From assembly GCF_900110925.1 (NCBI RefSeq), contig NZ_FOFP01000002.1, forward strand, positions 124,001 to 188,000: 64,000 nucleotides of DNA, read 5' to 3'. This stretch comes from Pseudomonas cuatrocienegasensis (GTDB lineage Bacteria; Pseudomonadota; Gammaproteobacteria; Pseudomonadales; Pseudomonadaceae). A program made the position numbers and the translations under genes. Positions 24,182-32,995 of the stretch are shown in pieces (within the stretch, counting starts at the first letter, position 1; each line of letters opens with the position of its first letter). Below the pieces are notes generated by a model. It ran no database searches. It saw only the letters and a program-made list of their open reading frames with translations, and was not told the DNA's origin.

Positions 24182-26511
24182 GTTACCAGGTTGCAGTGCG
24201 CGCGCTGTGCGAGTTCACCGCCAAAGTCGGCGATCTCGACCTGCGCTTTACCCCTTCGCCAACCGCCCAGGAGGGCATGGCCGGGCACGCCATCGTGGTT
24301 GCCCGGCGCGGCCCCGAGTACCTTGCTGAGGTGCCCCTGAGCGGCGAATACCGTAGCTTGCGTGTACGCGGTCGGGCTGATGGCTATGACCCCCAGGCCA
24401 ATCTGCTGGAGGAGATCAAAACCCACCGGGGCGACATCAGCCGCATTCCCGACAACCACCGCCAGTTGCACTGGGCTCAGGCCAAGGTCTACGGCTGGCT
24501 GCTGTGCAACGAACTGCAGCTGACGGAAATCGACCTGGCGGTGGTCTACTTCAATGTGCTGAGCCAGAAGGAAAGCGTGTTTCACGAGCACCACCAGGCC
24601 CAGGACCTGCAGCGGTTCTTCAACCAATTGTGCGAGCGCTTTATCGTCTGGGCCGAGCAGGAAGTCGCCCACCGCCAGGTCCGCGACCAGGCCCTGGCTG
24701 CCCTGACCTTCCCTCACGCACAGTTCCGCCTGGGCCAGCGACAACTGGCCGAGGCGGTGTACCGCGCAGCCCGTGACGGCCATAGCCTGATGGCCCAGGC
24801 CACCACCGGCATCGGTAAAACCCTGGGTACGCTGTTCCCGCAGCTCAAGGCCTTTGCCGAACAGGGCTTGGACCGTCTGTTCTTCCTCACTGCCAAAACC
24901 CCTGGCCGGCGCCTGGCCCTGGAGGCGCTGCAGACCTTGCGCCGCAGCGCCGGGGAAGCACAGCCGGTGCGCATCCTTGAACACGTCGCCCGCGACAAAG
25001 CCTGCGAGCACCCGGACAAAGCCTGCCATGGCGAATCCTGCCCGTTGGCCAAGGGTTTCTATGATCGCCTGCCCGCGGCGCGCCAGGCCGCCCTCGACCG
25101 CCAGTGGCTGGACCAGCAGGCAGTGCGCGAGACCGCCCTGGCCCATCAGGTCTGCCCCTATTACCTGAGTCAGGAGCTAAGCCGCTGGGCCGATGTGGTG
25201 GTCTGCGACTACAACTATTATTTCGACCTCAATGCCCTGCTCTACAGCCTCACCCAGATCAACGAGTGGCGCGTTACGGTACTGGTCGATGAGGCCCACA
25301 ACCTGGTTGAGCGGGCGCGCAGCATGTACACCGCCGAACTGAGCCAGGCCAGCTTCGGCGCCTTACGCCGCATTGCACCGGGCGGACTGAAAGGCGTGCT
25401 GGAGCGAGTCAACCGCCACTGGAACCAGCTACATGCCGACCAGCAACTGCCCTACCAGGTCTACCCGGCGGCGCCGGATCTATTTCTTATGGCGCTGCAA
25501 AAAGCCGTCAGCGCTATCACTGACCACCTGACCGACCAGCCCACCGGCAACCACGGAGAACTGCTGCGCTTCTACCTCGACGCCATGCTGTTCTGCCGCC
25601 TGGCCGAAGCCTTCGGCCCGCACTCGCTGTTCGATATCAGCCGGCATGACAGCGAACAGGGCCGTCCGCTCTCGACCCTGTGCATACGCAACCTGGTGCC
25701 GGCGCCGTTTCTCGCCCCGCGCTTCGAGGCGGCCCACAGCACCACGCTGTTTTCCGCCACCCTGAGCCCGGCGCGCTACTACGCCGATCTGCTCGGCTTG
25801 CCGGCAGGTACGCCCTGGCTGGACGTGCAGTCGCCATTCAGCGCCGAGCAACTGCAGGTGCAAGCGGTGCGCAACCTGTCCACCCGCTACGCGCACCGCG
25901 AGCAGTCGCTGGGACCAATCGCCAGCCTGATGGCCCGCCAGTACAGCGAGCAGCCTGGCAACTACCTGGCGTTTTTCAGCAGCTACACCTACCTGGAGCA
26001 AGTGCTGGCGGTGTTTCGCGCGCGTAATCCGGGGGTGCCGGTCTGGGTGCAGTCGCGGCAGATGGATGAAAGCCAGCGCCAGCAGTTTCTCGAGCAATTC
26101 GTCCGCGGAGGTCGTGGCATCGGCTTTGCCGTGCTCGGCGGTGCTTTTGGGGAGGGTATCGACCTGCCGGGAGACCGCCTGATCGGCGCTTTTATCGCAA
26201 CCCTCGGCTTGCCGCAGATCAACCCGATCAACCAGCAGGTGCGCGAACGCATGCAGACCATGTTCGGCAGCGGCTACGACTACACCTACCTGTATCCGGG
26301 TTTACAGAAAGTGGTACAGGCGGCCGGACGGGTCATCCGCACCCTGGATGACCGCGGCGTGGTCTACCTGATGGACGACCGTTTTACCCTGCCCGACGTG
26401 CAACGCCTGCTGCCGAGCTGGTGGACGGTGGATAGCTGCAACCTGCCGGCCGAGCCACCCGAACAACGCGCCACGAAAGTGCTCAGCGCGTTGCCGGGGC
26501 AGTTGTTCTAG
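24178..26511 (+). CDS. DinG/XPD-like helicase with N-terminal PD-(D/E)XK-like domain
   Basis: GTG at 24178 (MSYQVAVRALCEFTAKVGDL) overlaps the fan1 stop; the longer open frame upstream lies inside fan1. The 777-residue protein begins with a RecB-like nuclease-type region (VRGRADGYDPQANLLEEIKT, then QLHWAQAKVYGWLL; about residues 50-150). A superfamily 2 XPD-type helicase follows: Walker A AQATTGIGKTLGT near 200, an iron-sulphur cluster cysteine set (CEHPDKACHGESC and CPYYL), DEAH box VLVDEAHNLVERA, and C-terminal AAGRVIRTLDDRGVVYLMDD. It probably unwinds 5'-3' on branched DNA and works with FAN1 in repair; that partnership is inferred from translational coupling. Confidence 0.92.
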   Translation: MSYQVAVRALCEFTAKVGDLDLRFTPSPTAQEGMAGHAIVVARRGPEYLAEVPLSGEYRSLRVRGRADGYDPQANLLEEIKTHRGDISRIPDNHRQLHWAQAKVYGWLLCNELQLTEIDLAVVYFNVLSQKESVFHEHHQAQDLQRFFNQLCERFIVWAEQEVAHRQVRDQALAALTFPHAQFRLGQRQLAEAVYRAARDGHSLMAQATTGIGKTLGTLFPQLKAFAEQGLDRLFFLTAKTPGRRLALEALQTLRRSAGEAQPVRILEHVARDKACEHPDKACHGESCPLAKGFYDRLPAARQAALDRQWLDQQAVRETALAHQVCPYYLSQELSRWADVVVCDYNYYFDLNALLYSLTQINEWRVTVLVDEAHNLVERARSMYTAELSQASFGALRRIAPGGLKGVLERVNRHWNQLHADQQLPYQVYPAAPDLFLMALQKAVSAITDHLTDQPTGNHGELLRFYLDAMLFCRLAEAFGPHSLFDISRHDSEQGRPLSTLCIRNLVPAPFLAPRFEAAHSTTLFSATLSPARYYADLLGLPAGTPWLDVQSPFSAEQLQVQAVRNLSTRYAHREQSLGPIASLMARQYSEQPGNYLAFFSSYTYLEQVLAVFRARNPGVPVWVQSRQMDESQRQQFLEQFVRGGRGIGFAVLGGAFGEGIDLPGDRLIGAFIATLGLPQINPINQQVRERMQTMFGSGYDYTYLYPGLQKVVQAAGRVIRTLDDRGVVYLMDDRFTLPDVQRLLPSWWTVDSCNLPAEPPEQRATKVLSALPGQLF

Positions 26512-26541
26512 TGACGCATCACAGGTCATCTGTCGCTCTCT

Positions 26542-26563
26542 GTAGGAGCGAATTTATTCGCGA
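26542..26563. repeat. Single REP unit
   Basis: One copy of the GTAGGAGCGAATTTATTC... core identical to the arm of the doublet at 22203. It lies 30 bases after the helicase stop and has no inverted partner nearby. Confidence 0.8.
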
Positions 26564-26646
26564 TAATCCTTGAAAGCGCCGACAGCATCGCCGCCCGGCC
26601 CTCCCACAGGCCTGGAGCTCACCGATGGGTTAGGCGTGACGAGGCA

Positions 26647-27255
26647 CTAGACCGGTTTCGAGGCGTGCATCGAAGGCCGCTGGGCAAACCCCTCGTAGAA
26701 CGCCGCCAGGTTCGGACGGCCTTCACGCCAGGCCAGGTCGGCAAAGCGAAAATCCAGATAACCCAGGGCGCAAGCGACGCCGATCTGGGCGATATCCAGC
26801 GGCCCGTGCAAGCGCGCATGCTGCTGCTCCAGATGGTCCAGTGCGCGCTCGATCTTGCTCAGTTGCCCCTCCAGCCAGGCAGGCCATTGCAGCTCGGCGG
26901 GTCGTGCGCTGCCTTCGTAGCGCGCCAGCAAGGCCGCGTCCATCAGCCCATCCGCCAAGGCTGCCAGCTGCAATACCGGCCAGCGCTTGGACGGCTCCAG
27001 CGGTAACAGACGCTCACCGTGGTGCAGGTTGTCCAGGTATTCGCAGATCACCCGGCTGTCGTACAGCGCACCGGCGTCGCTGGTCAGCAGCACGGGGATC
27101 TTGGTCAGCGGGTTGGCCTGGCTGACCTCGGGGTTATCACGCGTTGGCAGCACGCTGCTATCGATCAGCACGATGGCATCGAGCAAACCCAGCTCGCTGG
27201 CCATGACGCGGACCTTGCGGGCAAAGGGGGAAGCGGCGGCATAGAGCAGTTGCAT
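26647..27255 (-). CDS. Glutathione S-transferase family protein
   Basis: Start at ATG 27255 (MQLLYAAASPFARKVRVMAS), preceded by GGAGA, gives 202 residues. The N-terminal thioredoxin-like domain has the S-P-F-A-R-K-V-R active-site helix, the cis-proline loop NPLTKIPVL and the glutathione-binding LYDSRVICEYLD. The all-helical C-terminal domain includes DIAQIGVACALGYLDFRFAD with its N-capping-box aspartate. A glutathione-conjugating or reducing role is likely; the substrate is unknown. It is 27 bases downstream of the M14 peptidase gene in the same direction. Confidence 0.93.
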   Translation of the reverse strand: MQLLYAAASPFARKVRVMASELGLLDAIVLIDSSVLPTRDNPEVSQANPLTKIPVLLTSDAGALYDSRVICEYLDNLHHGERLLPLEPSKRWPVLQLAALADGLMDAALLARYEGSARPAELQWPAWLEGQLSKIERALDHLEQQHARLHGPLDIAQIGVACALGYLDFRFADLAWREGRPNLAAFYEGFAQRPSMHASKPV

Positions 27256-27282
27256 GGAGATCTCCAGGGTGGGCAAACGCGC

Positions 27283-28416
27283 TCAACGAGTCGGGCGCAG
27301 GGAATCGGCCATGGCCAGGGCGACGTTCAGCACCTGCCGGCCTAGCAGCGCAGCGCGGGCGCCGTTCCAGCCGGTCGCAGGTTCGGGGGCGTCGTCATGG
27401 TCCTTGAACGGCATTTCGAGGGTGAAGGCCAGGCAATCATGGGCCTGACCCACGGCATTGCAGGCCAGCGTCAGGTTGGCTTGCCCTGGCGCGCTGATCG
27501 GGTAGCCATGGCGCGTCTGATAAGCCGCGCCGCTGGCCAGCAGGCGCTGCTTGAAGTCTGCATCCAAGGCGGCCAGGCGCGGGCTGTAGCCGGGGTTGCC
27601 TTCGCAACCGGCGGTGAATACCTGGGGGATGGCTTCATCACCATGAATGTCGAGAAACAGATCAACGCCATGGGCCAGCATCTGCTGCTGGACGAACCAC
27701 ACCTCTGGCGTTTGCGCCTCGCTGGCCGACTGCCAGGCGCGGTTCAGGTCGTGACCGGCGGCATTGGTGCGCAGATGGCCGTGGTAGGCGCCATCGGGGT
27801 TCATGTTCGGCACCAGGTAGAGGTTGGCCTGTTGCAGCAGCGCGGCCAACTCCTCATCCGGCGCAGCGACAGCCTCGATCAGCCCTTCCATAAACCACTC
27901 AGCCATATGCTCGCCGGGATGCTGCTGGGCGATGATCCACAGATTGCGGGTGGCCTGGGGATTACGCTGTACACGCAGCAGTTCGATGGCGCGCCCTTCC
28001 AGGCTGCGGCCGACGGCCAGGCACTCGATGCCGGCCGCTTGAGCACGGCCGATCAGCCTGTCATGGCGCGCCCGGCTATAGGGCTCGAAATAGGCAAACC
28101 ACACCTGCGCCTGCTGCACCTGCAGGCTAAAGCGCAGGGCGCCGTCCTCGAAGCGGCTGGGCACGCGAAACCAGGTCTGCTGATCGTAGGAGGCTACGGC
28201 GTGGTAACCCTCCCAGGCATGCGGATAGGACGACTGCGCGGCATTGTCCAGACTAAAGCCGTAGGTCTGTCCCGGCGTCAGGTCCTGCACCTGGAAATGA
28301 AACCACTGAAAATGCCCGCTGCGGCTGTCGGGGCGAATAGCCAGGCGAACGTGGCCAGGATCACGGGCGTCAAGCACCTCGATATTGCCACTGTCGAAAT
28401 CTGCATTGATCTTCAT
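27283..28416 (-). CDS. M14-type zinc carboxypeptidase (cytosolic carboxypeptidase-like)
   Basis: Start set at ATG 28416 (MKINADFDSGNIEVLDARDP) gives 377 residues. An N-terminal beta-sandwich M14_N domain (about 1-125, ...PHAWEGYHAVASYDQQTW) precedes the peptidase domain. Zinc ligands appear in QQHPGEHMAEWFMEGLIEA (HxxE) and VDLFLDIHGDEAIP (third histidine). The catalytic glutamate is probably in FTLEMPFKDHD. The architecture matches bacterial relatives of cytosolic carboxypeptidases (M14 subfamily 6). No signal peptide is seen, so it is probably cytoplasmic. The physiological substrate is unknown. The GST gene follows in the same direction. Confidence 0.92.
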   Translation of the reverse strand: MKINADFDSGNIEVLDARDPGHVRLAIRPDSRSGHFQWFHFQVQDLTPGQTYGFSLDNAAQSSYPHAWEGYHAVASYDQQTWFRVPSRFEDGALRFSLQVQQAQVWFAYFEPYSRARHDRLIGRAQAAGIECLAVGRSLEGRAIELLRVQRNPQATRNLWIIAQQHPGEHMAEWFMEGLIEAVAAPDEELAALLQQANLYLVPNMNPDGAYHGHLRTNAAGHDLNRAWQSASEAQTPEVWFVQQQMLAHGVDLFLDIHGDEAIPQVFTAGCEGNPGYSPRLAALDADFKQRLLASGAAYQTRHGYPISAPGQANLTLACNAVGQAHDCLAFTLEMPFKDHDDAPEPATGWNGARAALLGRQVLNVALAMADSLRPTR

Positions 28417-28562
28417 GGAGTACCATCTGGGCCACTGAAACGAGTCGCCGAGCATCGCAGGTTTGCCCCTGCTCCCGCCAGCCATCCACGGATGCCATTT
28501 GCAGCACGAAGGCAACTCCCTGACACTGTCGCTCTGCACGTATGCCCTATAAGGAGACCGCA

Positions 28563-28976
28563 ATGCCGTCCGAACATTCCCTGCAACACCTGCACGCCCG
28601 CGCTGCCCTGCTGGCCGACCCACAGGCCCAGGACTGCACCTTATACCGCCCCGACGAGCAGGACCCCGAAGCCGAGGAAGTCGACCTGGGCGATGCCAAG
28701 GTTGTGTTCACCGGGACATTCGAGCCGCCCCAGGACTGGGACGCACCAACCCGTGAGGCCTATTACGACGACCTCGACCCCGCACTGTTCGTGATCGCCT
28801 ATGTCGAGAGTGAAGCCGCGCCGGGCAACCGCGGCTACTTCGAGCCGGCCGAGGGCGATTACCTGGCCGCACAGCCCGGCCTGGGCGAGGTGGTGATGTA
28901 CTACGTCAGCGAATGCGAGCGGGACGAGCGCGGCCTGCGCTGCGTGCTGATCCGCGACGAGGAAGAGCTGGACTGA
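28563..28976 (+). CDS. Hypothetical acidic protein
   Basis: ATG 28563 with AAGGAG nine bases upstream gives 137 residues (MPSEHSLQHLHARAALLADP). The protein is strongly acidic, with no signal peptide, membrane segment or cysteine pair. The central segment LFVIAYVESEAAPGNRGYFE and the end YYVSECERDERGLRCVLIRD have codon use like neighbours and look like a folded soluble protein. I do not recognise the family. It converges on the next small gene with 11 bases between stops. Confidence 0.75.
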   Translation: MPSEHSLQHLHARAALLADPQAQDCTLYRPDEQDPEAEEVDLGDAKVVFTGTFEPPQDWDAPTREAYYDDLDPALFVIAYVESEAAPGNRGYFEPAEGDYLAAQPGLGEVVMYYVSECERDERGLRCVLIRDEEELD

Positions 28977-28987
28977 GCGCCACGCTC

Positions 28988-29215
28988 TCAGCTCTTGGCA
29001 ATCCCGGTAATGGTCACGCCAAAGCGGGTCAGCAGGCGCACCGCGGGGATACTCGGGTCGTCCTGACTGTCGCCGAACTCGCCGCGCTCCAGGTGCGTTT
29101 CAGCCCAGTCGAGGAGGAAGGCCACCGCCTCGTCCATGCTGGGTTGTTCGGCCGACTTCATGTCGACGGTGGTGGTGGTGTTGTCCCGGTTGTAAGTCAA
29201 TGTCCAGTGCGCCAT
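28988..29215 (-). CDS. Hypothetical small protein
   Basis: ATG 29215 preceded by AGGAGA gives 75 residues (MAHWTLTYNRDNTTTTVDMK). It has no signal peptide or membrane segment. The sequence QPSMDEAVAFLLDWAETHLE looks helical, and RLLTRFGVTITGI forms a possible beta strand at the end. A good Shine-Dalgarno and gene-like codon use support expression, but the family is unknown to me. It lies upstream of nothing on its own strand and converges with the acidic hypothetical gene. Confidence 0.65.
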   Translation of the reverse strand: MAHWTLTYNRDNTTTTVDMKSAEQPSMDEAVAFLLDWAETHLERGEFGDSQDDPSIPAVRLLTRFGVTITGIAKS

Positions 29216-29322
29216 GAGCGACTCTCCTGTGCTGGGCAAAATGCTGAGTTACCTGTTAGACAGGCGCAGGTCTCGGCGTTCGAGAAGTTTTCGCCGTTTC
29301 ACACAGCAGGCAGCCCAATCAC

Positions 29323-30327
29323 TTAACTCGCCAGCAAGTGCGCCATACCCGCGAAGATCTGTGTCATGGCCTGCGGGTCACGTCCTGGCCCGCCGGCGCA
29401 ATGGCCCCAGTCCGACTGCAGCACACGCAACTCGGCGCCTCTGATCAGGCTGGCCTCGTGGCGCGCATCGTCAACGGTAAAGTACAGATCACTGCTGCCC
29501 GGCATGATCAACGTGCGCGCCTCAATGCAGCCCAGCGTGCCCGCCAGCTCATCGCCCAGCCAAGCCCTCTGCCAGGCGTGCAATACGCAGAGCAGGTCAT
29601 TGGCATCCTGTTGCAAGTGGTCGTCTTCCCAATAAGCCAGTAACGCCTCGATCGTGTCGAAACCCAGCTCACGGTAGAGGCCGTTGCGGTAGAACGCCTG
29701 GGAATAGGCCCAGCCAGCGTACACCCGGGCGAAGGCGCGCAGACCGGCGACGGGCGGTTGCTGGTAGCGCCCCTGCTGCCAGGCGGCATCGGCGCAAAGC
29801 GCAGCTTTTACGCCATCGAGGAATACACGGTTGTGCGGCCAGCACTGCGCCGTGGCGCAGATCGGCAGAATCCGCGCGACCCGCTGCGGGTGGGCCATGG
29901 CCCAGGCAAAGGCCTGCATGCCGCCCATCGACCAGCCTGCCACCAGAGCCAGGTGCCACTCACCGAACAGCGCATCAAGCAGGCGACGCTGCGCCTCGAC
30001 ATTGTCCACCAGAGCGATCTGCGGGAAGTCCGCCCCACCCTGCCCCGCGCCGGCCGTACTCGGTGAGCTGGACCAGCCAGCGCCGAGCATACTGGTCAGC
30101 ACCACGCAGTAGTCGCCGCTGGCCAGGGGGCTGCCCGCACCAAGCAGGGGCAGGTTGCCCCAATGTGTACCACCGTAGTAGCTGGGCAGCAGCGCGATAT
30201 TGTCCCGCGCCGCGTTCGCCTGGCCGACCACCTGGTAACAAAGCTGCGCATCACGCAGCACCTGGCCATTCTGCAGCGGCAGGTCGCCGAGCTGCATAAA
30301 GTTTTTTTCTTTAATCAATTCAATCAT
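29323..30327 (-). CDS. Alpha/beta hydrolase of the homoserine acetyltransferase (MetX-like) family
   Basis: This is a 334-residue protein ([24 protein letters not shown] upstream; MQLG at 30297 is an alternative start). The nucleophile elbow is GWSMGGMQA, preceded by the MetX-like [12 protein letters not shown] oxyanion region. The acid is probably D in [12 protein letters not shown], and the base H in [11 protein letters not shown]. MetX-family folds include true acyltransferases and plain hydrolases. The short length and changed active-site surroundings ([13 protein letters not shown]) make a hydrolase or amidase role as likely as methionine synthesis. It is divergent from glnT with a shared 150-base control region. 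Confidence 0.85.
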   Translation of the reverse strand: MIELIKEKNFMQLGDLPLQNGQVLRDAQLCYQVVGQANAARDNIALLPSYYGGTHWGNLPLLGAGSPLASGDYCVVLTSMLGAGWSSSPSTAGAGQGGADFPQIALVDNVEAQRRLLDALFGEWHLALVAGWSMGGMQAFAWAMAHPQRVARILPICATAQCWPHNRVFLDGVKAALCADAAWQQGRYQQPPVAGLRAFARVYAGWAYSQAFYRNGLYRELGFDTIEALLAYWEDDHLQQDANDLLCVLHAWQRAWLGDELAGTLGCIEARTLIMPGSSDLYFTVDDARHEASLIRGAELRVLQSDWGHCAGGPGRDPQAMTQIFAGMAHLLAS

Positions 30328-30396
30328 CTAGCAAACCCTCGCAAAACCTCGAGAAGAACCGCGTGTCTCGCCCACAGCGTCGCGGCGCCATTTTAT

Positions 30397-30414
30397 ATAC
30401 ACGCTGGCATGTAT
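30397..30414. promoter_or_regulatory. Candidate TetR-family operator between hydrolase and glnT
   Basis: ATACA-CGCTGGCA-TGTAT is an 18-base inverted repeat in the divergent control region. It resembles the TACA...TGTA half-sites bound by AcrR/TtgR-type repressors, and a TetR gene of that type lies at 32996. On the minus strand a TATAAAA -10-like sequence (30391-30398) overlaps it, so binding would block the hydrolase promoter. No binding data are implied. Confidence 0.4.
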
Positions 30415-30477
30415 GTTGAATGAAGGATTCGTGCCAGGGCGCCCCGCGCCACGACCTAATCCATGGAGACGCCAGTC

Positions 30478-31836
30478 ATGAGTCACAACCCCGCAGCCGA
30501 GAACCTGAAACACAGCCTGCAGGCCAAAGGTGTGAAATACGCCATGGCCAGCTACGTCGATATCCACGGCGTGATCAAGGGCAAGTTCGTGCCCCTGTCG
30601 CACCTTGGGCAGATGCTGGGTGGCTCCGAGCTGTACACCGGCGCAGCCCTGGACGGCGTGCCCCAGGACATCAGCGACAACGAAGTGGCCGCCATGCCCG
30701 ACCCGGCCAGCGTTATCCAGTGCGCCTGGAACAAGGACCTGGCCTGGTTCGCCAGCGACCTGTACCTGGATGGCAAGCCCTTCGCCGCCTGTTCACGGGG
30801 CGCACTGAAGCGCCAGACCGATGCCGCCGCCGCCATGGGCTACACCTTCAACCTGGGTATCGAAACCGAGTTCTTTATCTACAAAGACAGCGCCGATGGC
30901 GGCTTCGAGCCGATCAGCGCCCGCGACGACCTGGCCAAGCCCTGTTACGACCCGCGCGGCTTGATGGACAACATGCACATCATCGGCGAGCTGGTCGAGG
31001 CGCTGAACGACATCGGCATGGACGTCTACTCCTTCGACCATGAAGACGCCAATGGCCAGTTCGAGACCGACTTCAAATACGCCGACGCCCTGACCATGGC
31101 CGACCGCTTCGTGTTCTTCCGCATGCTGGCCAACGAAATCGCCCGCAAACACGGCGCCTTCGCCAGCTTTATGCCCAAGCCCTCGGCCAAACGTACCGGC
31201 AGCGGCGCGCACTACAACATGTCGCTGGCCGACCGCGAGACCGGGCGCAACCTGTTCGAGCCCGACGGCGACGACCTGCACGACTGCGGCGTGAGCAAGC
31301 TCGGCTACCACTTCATCGCCGGCGTGCTCAAGCATGCCCAGGCGATCTGCGCGGTGATCGCACCGACCGTCAACAGCTACAAGCGCCTGGTGCGCAAGGG
31401 CAGCATGTCCGGCTCCACCTGGGCGCCGGTGTTCGTCTGCTACGGCAACAACAACCGCACCAACATGCTGCGCATCCCCTCCCAGGGCGGCCGGGTGGAA
31501 TGCCGCGCTGCCGACATCGCCAGCAACCCCTACCTGGGCGCGGCGATGATCCTCGCCGCCGGCCTGGAAGGCGTGCGCGAGCAGTTGGAGCCCGGCTTGC
31601 CGCACCGCGAGAACATGTACAACTACAGCGAAAAGCAGGTCGCCGAGATGAACATCGAGTGCCTGCCACGCACCCTGAGCGAAGCCATCGATGCCTTCGA
31701 GAAAGACCCACTGAGCCGCGAAGTCTTCGGCGACAGCCTGTTCCAGGCCTTCGTCGACTTCAAACGCGACGAATGGAATGCCTACCACACCCACGTTTCC
31801 GACTGGGAAATCCAGCGCTACCTGAAATTCTTCTGA
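30478..31836 (+). CDS. glnT: Type III glutamine synthetase-like ligase GlnT
   Basis: Start at ATG 30478 (MSHNPAAENLKHSLQAKGVK): GGAG lies nine bases upstream; the METPV start five codons earlier has no Shine-Dalgarno. The 452-residue protein shows glutamine synthetase motifs: GIETEFFIYK (metal-binding glutamates), SFDHEDANGQFETDF, AKRTGSGAHYNMSL and NNNRTNMLRIP. GlnT proteins ligate ammonia, or in some lineages amines, to the gamma-carboxyl of glutamate with ATP. The next gene, 31 bases on, encodes a periplasmic binding protein for small nitrogen compounds, so a scavenging role is plausible. Whether it uses ammonia or an amine cannot be told from sequence alone. Confidence 0.9.
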   Translation: MSHNPAAENLKHSLQAKGVKYAMASYVDIHGVIKGKFVPLSHLGQMLGGSELYTGAALDGVPQDISDNEVAAMPDPASVIQCAWNKDLAWFASDLYLDGKPFAACSRGALKRQTDAAAAMGYTFNLGIETEFFIYKDSADGGFEPISARDDLAKPCYDPRGLMDNMHIIGELVEALNDIGMDVYSFDHEDANGQFETDFKYADALTMADRFVFFRMLANEIARKHGAFASFMPKPSAKRTGSGAHYNMSLADRETGRNLFEPDGDDLHDCGVSKLGYHFIAGVLKHAQAICAVIAPTVNSYKRLVRKGSMSGSTWAPVFVCYGNNNRTNMLRIPSQGGRVECRAADIASNPYLGAAMILAAGLEGVREQLEPGLPHRENMYNYSEKQVAEMNIECLPRTLSEAIDAFEKDPLSREVFGDSLFQAFVDFKRDEWNAYHTHVSDWEIQRYLKFF

Positions 31837-31867
31837 TGCTTTTCTCGATTGCACAAGGAGCCACCCC

Positions 31868-32941
31868 ATGCCGTTCAAGACGCTGAAAACCCTGCTCTGC
31901 GCCACCAGCCTGGCCTGCGCCAGTTTGCTGCCAATCGCCGCGCACGCCGAGCAAAAGCAACAGTTCAACCTGGCCTGGACCATCTACGCCGGCTGGATGC
32001 CGTGGAAGTACGCCGATGAGTCGGGAATCATGAAGAAGTGGGCCGACAAGTACGGGATCGAGGTGAAAATCACCCAGATCAACGACTACGTCGAGTCGAT
32101 CAACCAGTTCAGCGCTGGGCAGTTCGACGCCGTGGTGCTGACCAGCATGGACGCCCTGTCGATTCCCGCTGCCGGTGGTGTCGACAGCACCGCGCTGATC
32201 GTCGGCGATTACTCCAACGGCAACGACGGCATGGTGATGAAGGACAGCGCCGACCTGAAAACCCTCAAGGGGCAGAAGGTCAACCTGGTCGAGCTGTCGG
32301 TTTCGCATTACCTGCTGGCCCATGCGCTGGACAGCGTCGGCCTCAGCGAGCGCGACGTGCAGGTGGTCAACACCTCGGACGCCGACATTGTCGGCGCCTT
32401 CGCCAGCCCGGACGTGCGCAATGTAGTGACCTGGAACCCGCTGCTCGATGAGGTCGCGGCCATGCCCGGCAGCCACCGGGTCTTCGACTCCAGCCAGATC
32501 CCTGGCCATATCAAGGACCTGACCCTGGCCAATACCCAGACCCTGGCCGACAACCCGGCCTTCGGCAAAGCCGTGGTCGGCGCCTGGTACGAAGTCATGG
32601 GCATTCTCGCCAGCAACACCGAAGCCGGGGCCAAGGCCCGCGCGTTTCTCGGCGAAGCCTCGGGCACCGACCAGGCTGGCTACGAGTCGCAGCTCAAGGG
32701 CATGAAGATGTTCTGGACCCCCGCCGACTCCCTGGCCTTTATCGAAAGCCCGGAGGCGCTCAGCGCCATGGACAGCGTACGCCAGTTCTCCTTCGCCCAC
32801 GGCCTGCTCGGCGAGGGTGCTTCGAGTGTCGATTTCATCGGCATCAGCCTGCCCAAGGGCAAGTTGCTGGGCGATGCTGATAACGTCAAACTGCGCTTCG
32901 ACACCACCTATATGCAGATGGCCCACGACGGCAAACTCTAA
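31868..32941 (+). CDS. ABC transporter periplasmic substrate-binding protein (urea carboxylase-associated type)
   Basis: This is a 357-residue protein with a clear Sec signal peptide (MPFKTLKTLLCATSLACASL LPIAAHAEQ). The mature part (FNLAWTIYAGWMPWKYADES, then NQFSAGQFDAVVLTSMDALS) has the NMT1/TauA-like fold and most resembles the TIGR03427 family found with urea carboxylase genes. Such proteins normally pair with a permease and ATPase; neither is encoded nearby, so this is an orphan component. AAGGAG precedes the ATG and glnT lies 31 bases upstream, so they form one transcript. Confidence 0.85.
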   Translation: MPFKTLKTLLCATSLACASLLPIAAHAEQKQQFNLAWTIYAGWMPWKYADESGIMKKWADKYGIEVKITQINDYVESINQFSAGQFDAVVLTSMDALSIPAAGGVDSTALIVGDYSNGNDGMVMKDSADLKTLKGQKVNLVELSVSHYLLAHALDSVGLSERDVQVVNTSDADIVGAFASPDVRNVVTWNPLLDEVAAMPGSHRVFDSSQIPGHIKDLTLANTQTLADNPAFGKAVVGAWYEVMGILASNTEAGAKARAFLGEASGTDQAGYESQLKGMKMFWTPADSLAFIESPEALSAMDSVRQFSFAHGLLGEGASSVDFIGISLPKGKLLGDADNVKLRFDTTYMQMAHDGKL

Positions 32942-32946
32942 CGTCA

Positions 32947-32972
32947 GGCCCGCGGCGTAAACCTCGCGGGCC
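32947..32972 (+). other. GC-rich hairpin between the binding-protein and TetR genes
   Basis: GGCCCGCG pairs perfectly with CGCGGGCC around a ten-base loop, five bases after the binding-protein stop. No T run follows, so it is more likely an mRNA-stabilising or partial attenuation hairpin that lowers tetR expression than a full terminator. Confidence 0.55.
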
Positions 32973-32995
32973 ACCATCGCCGACTGAAGATCCGC

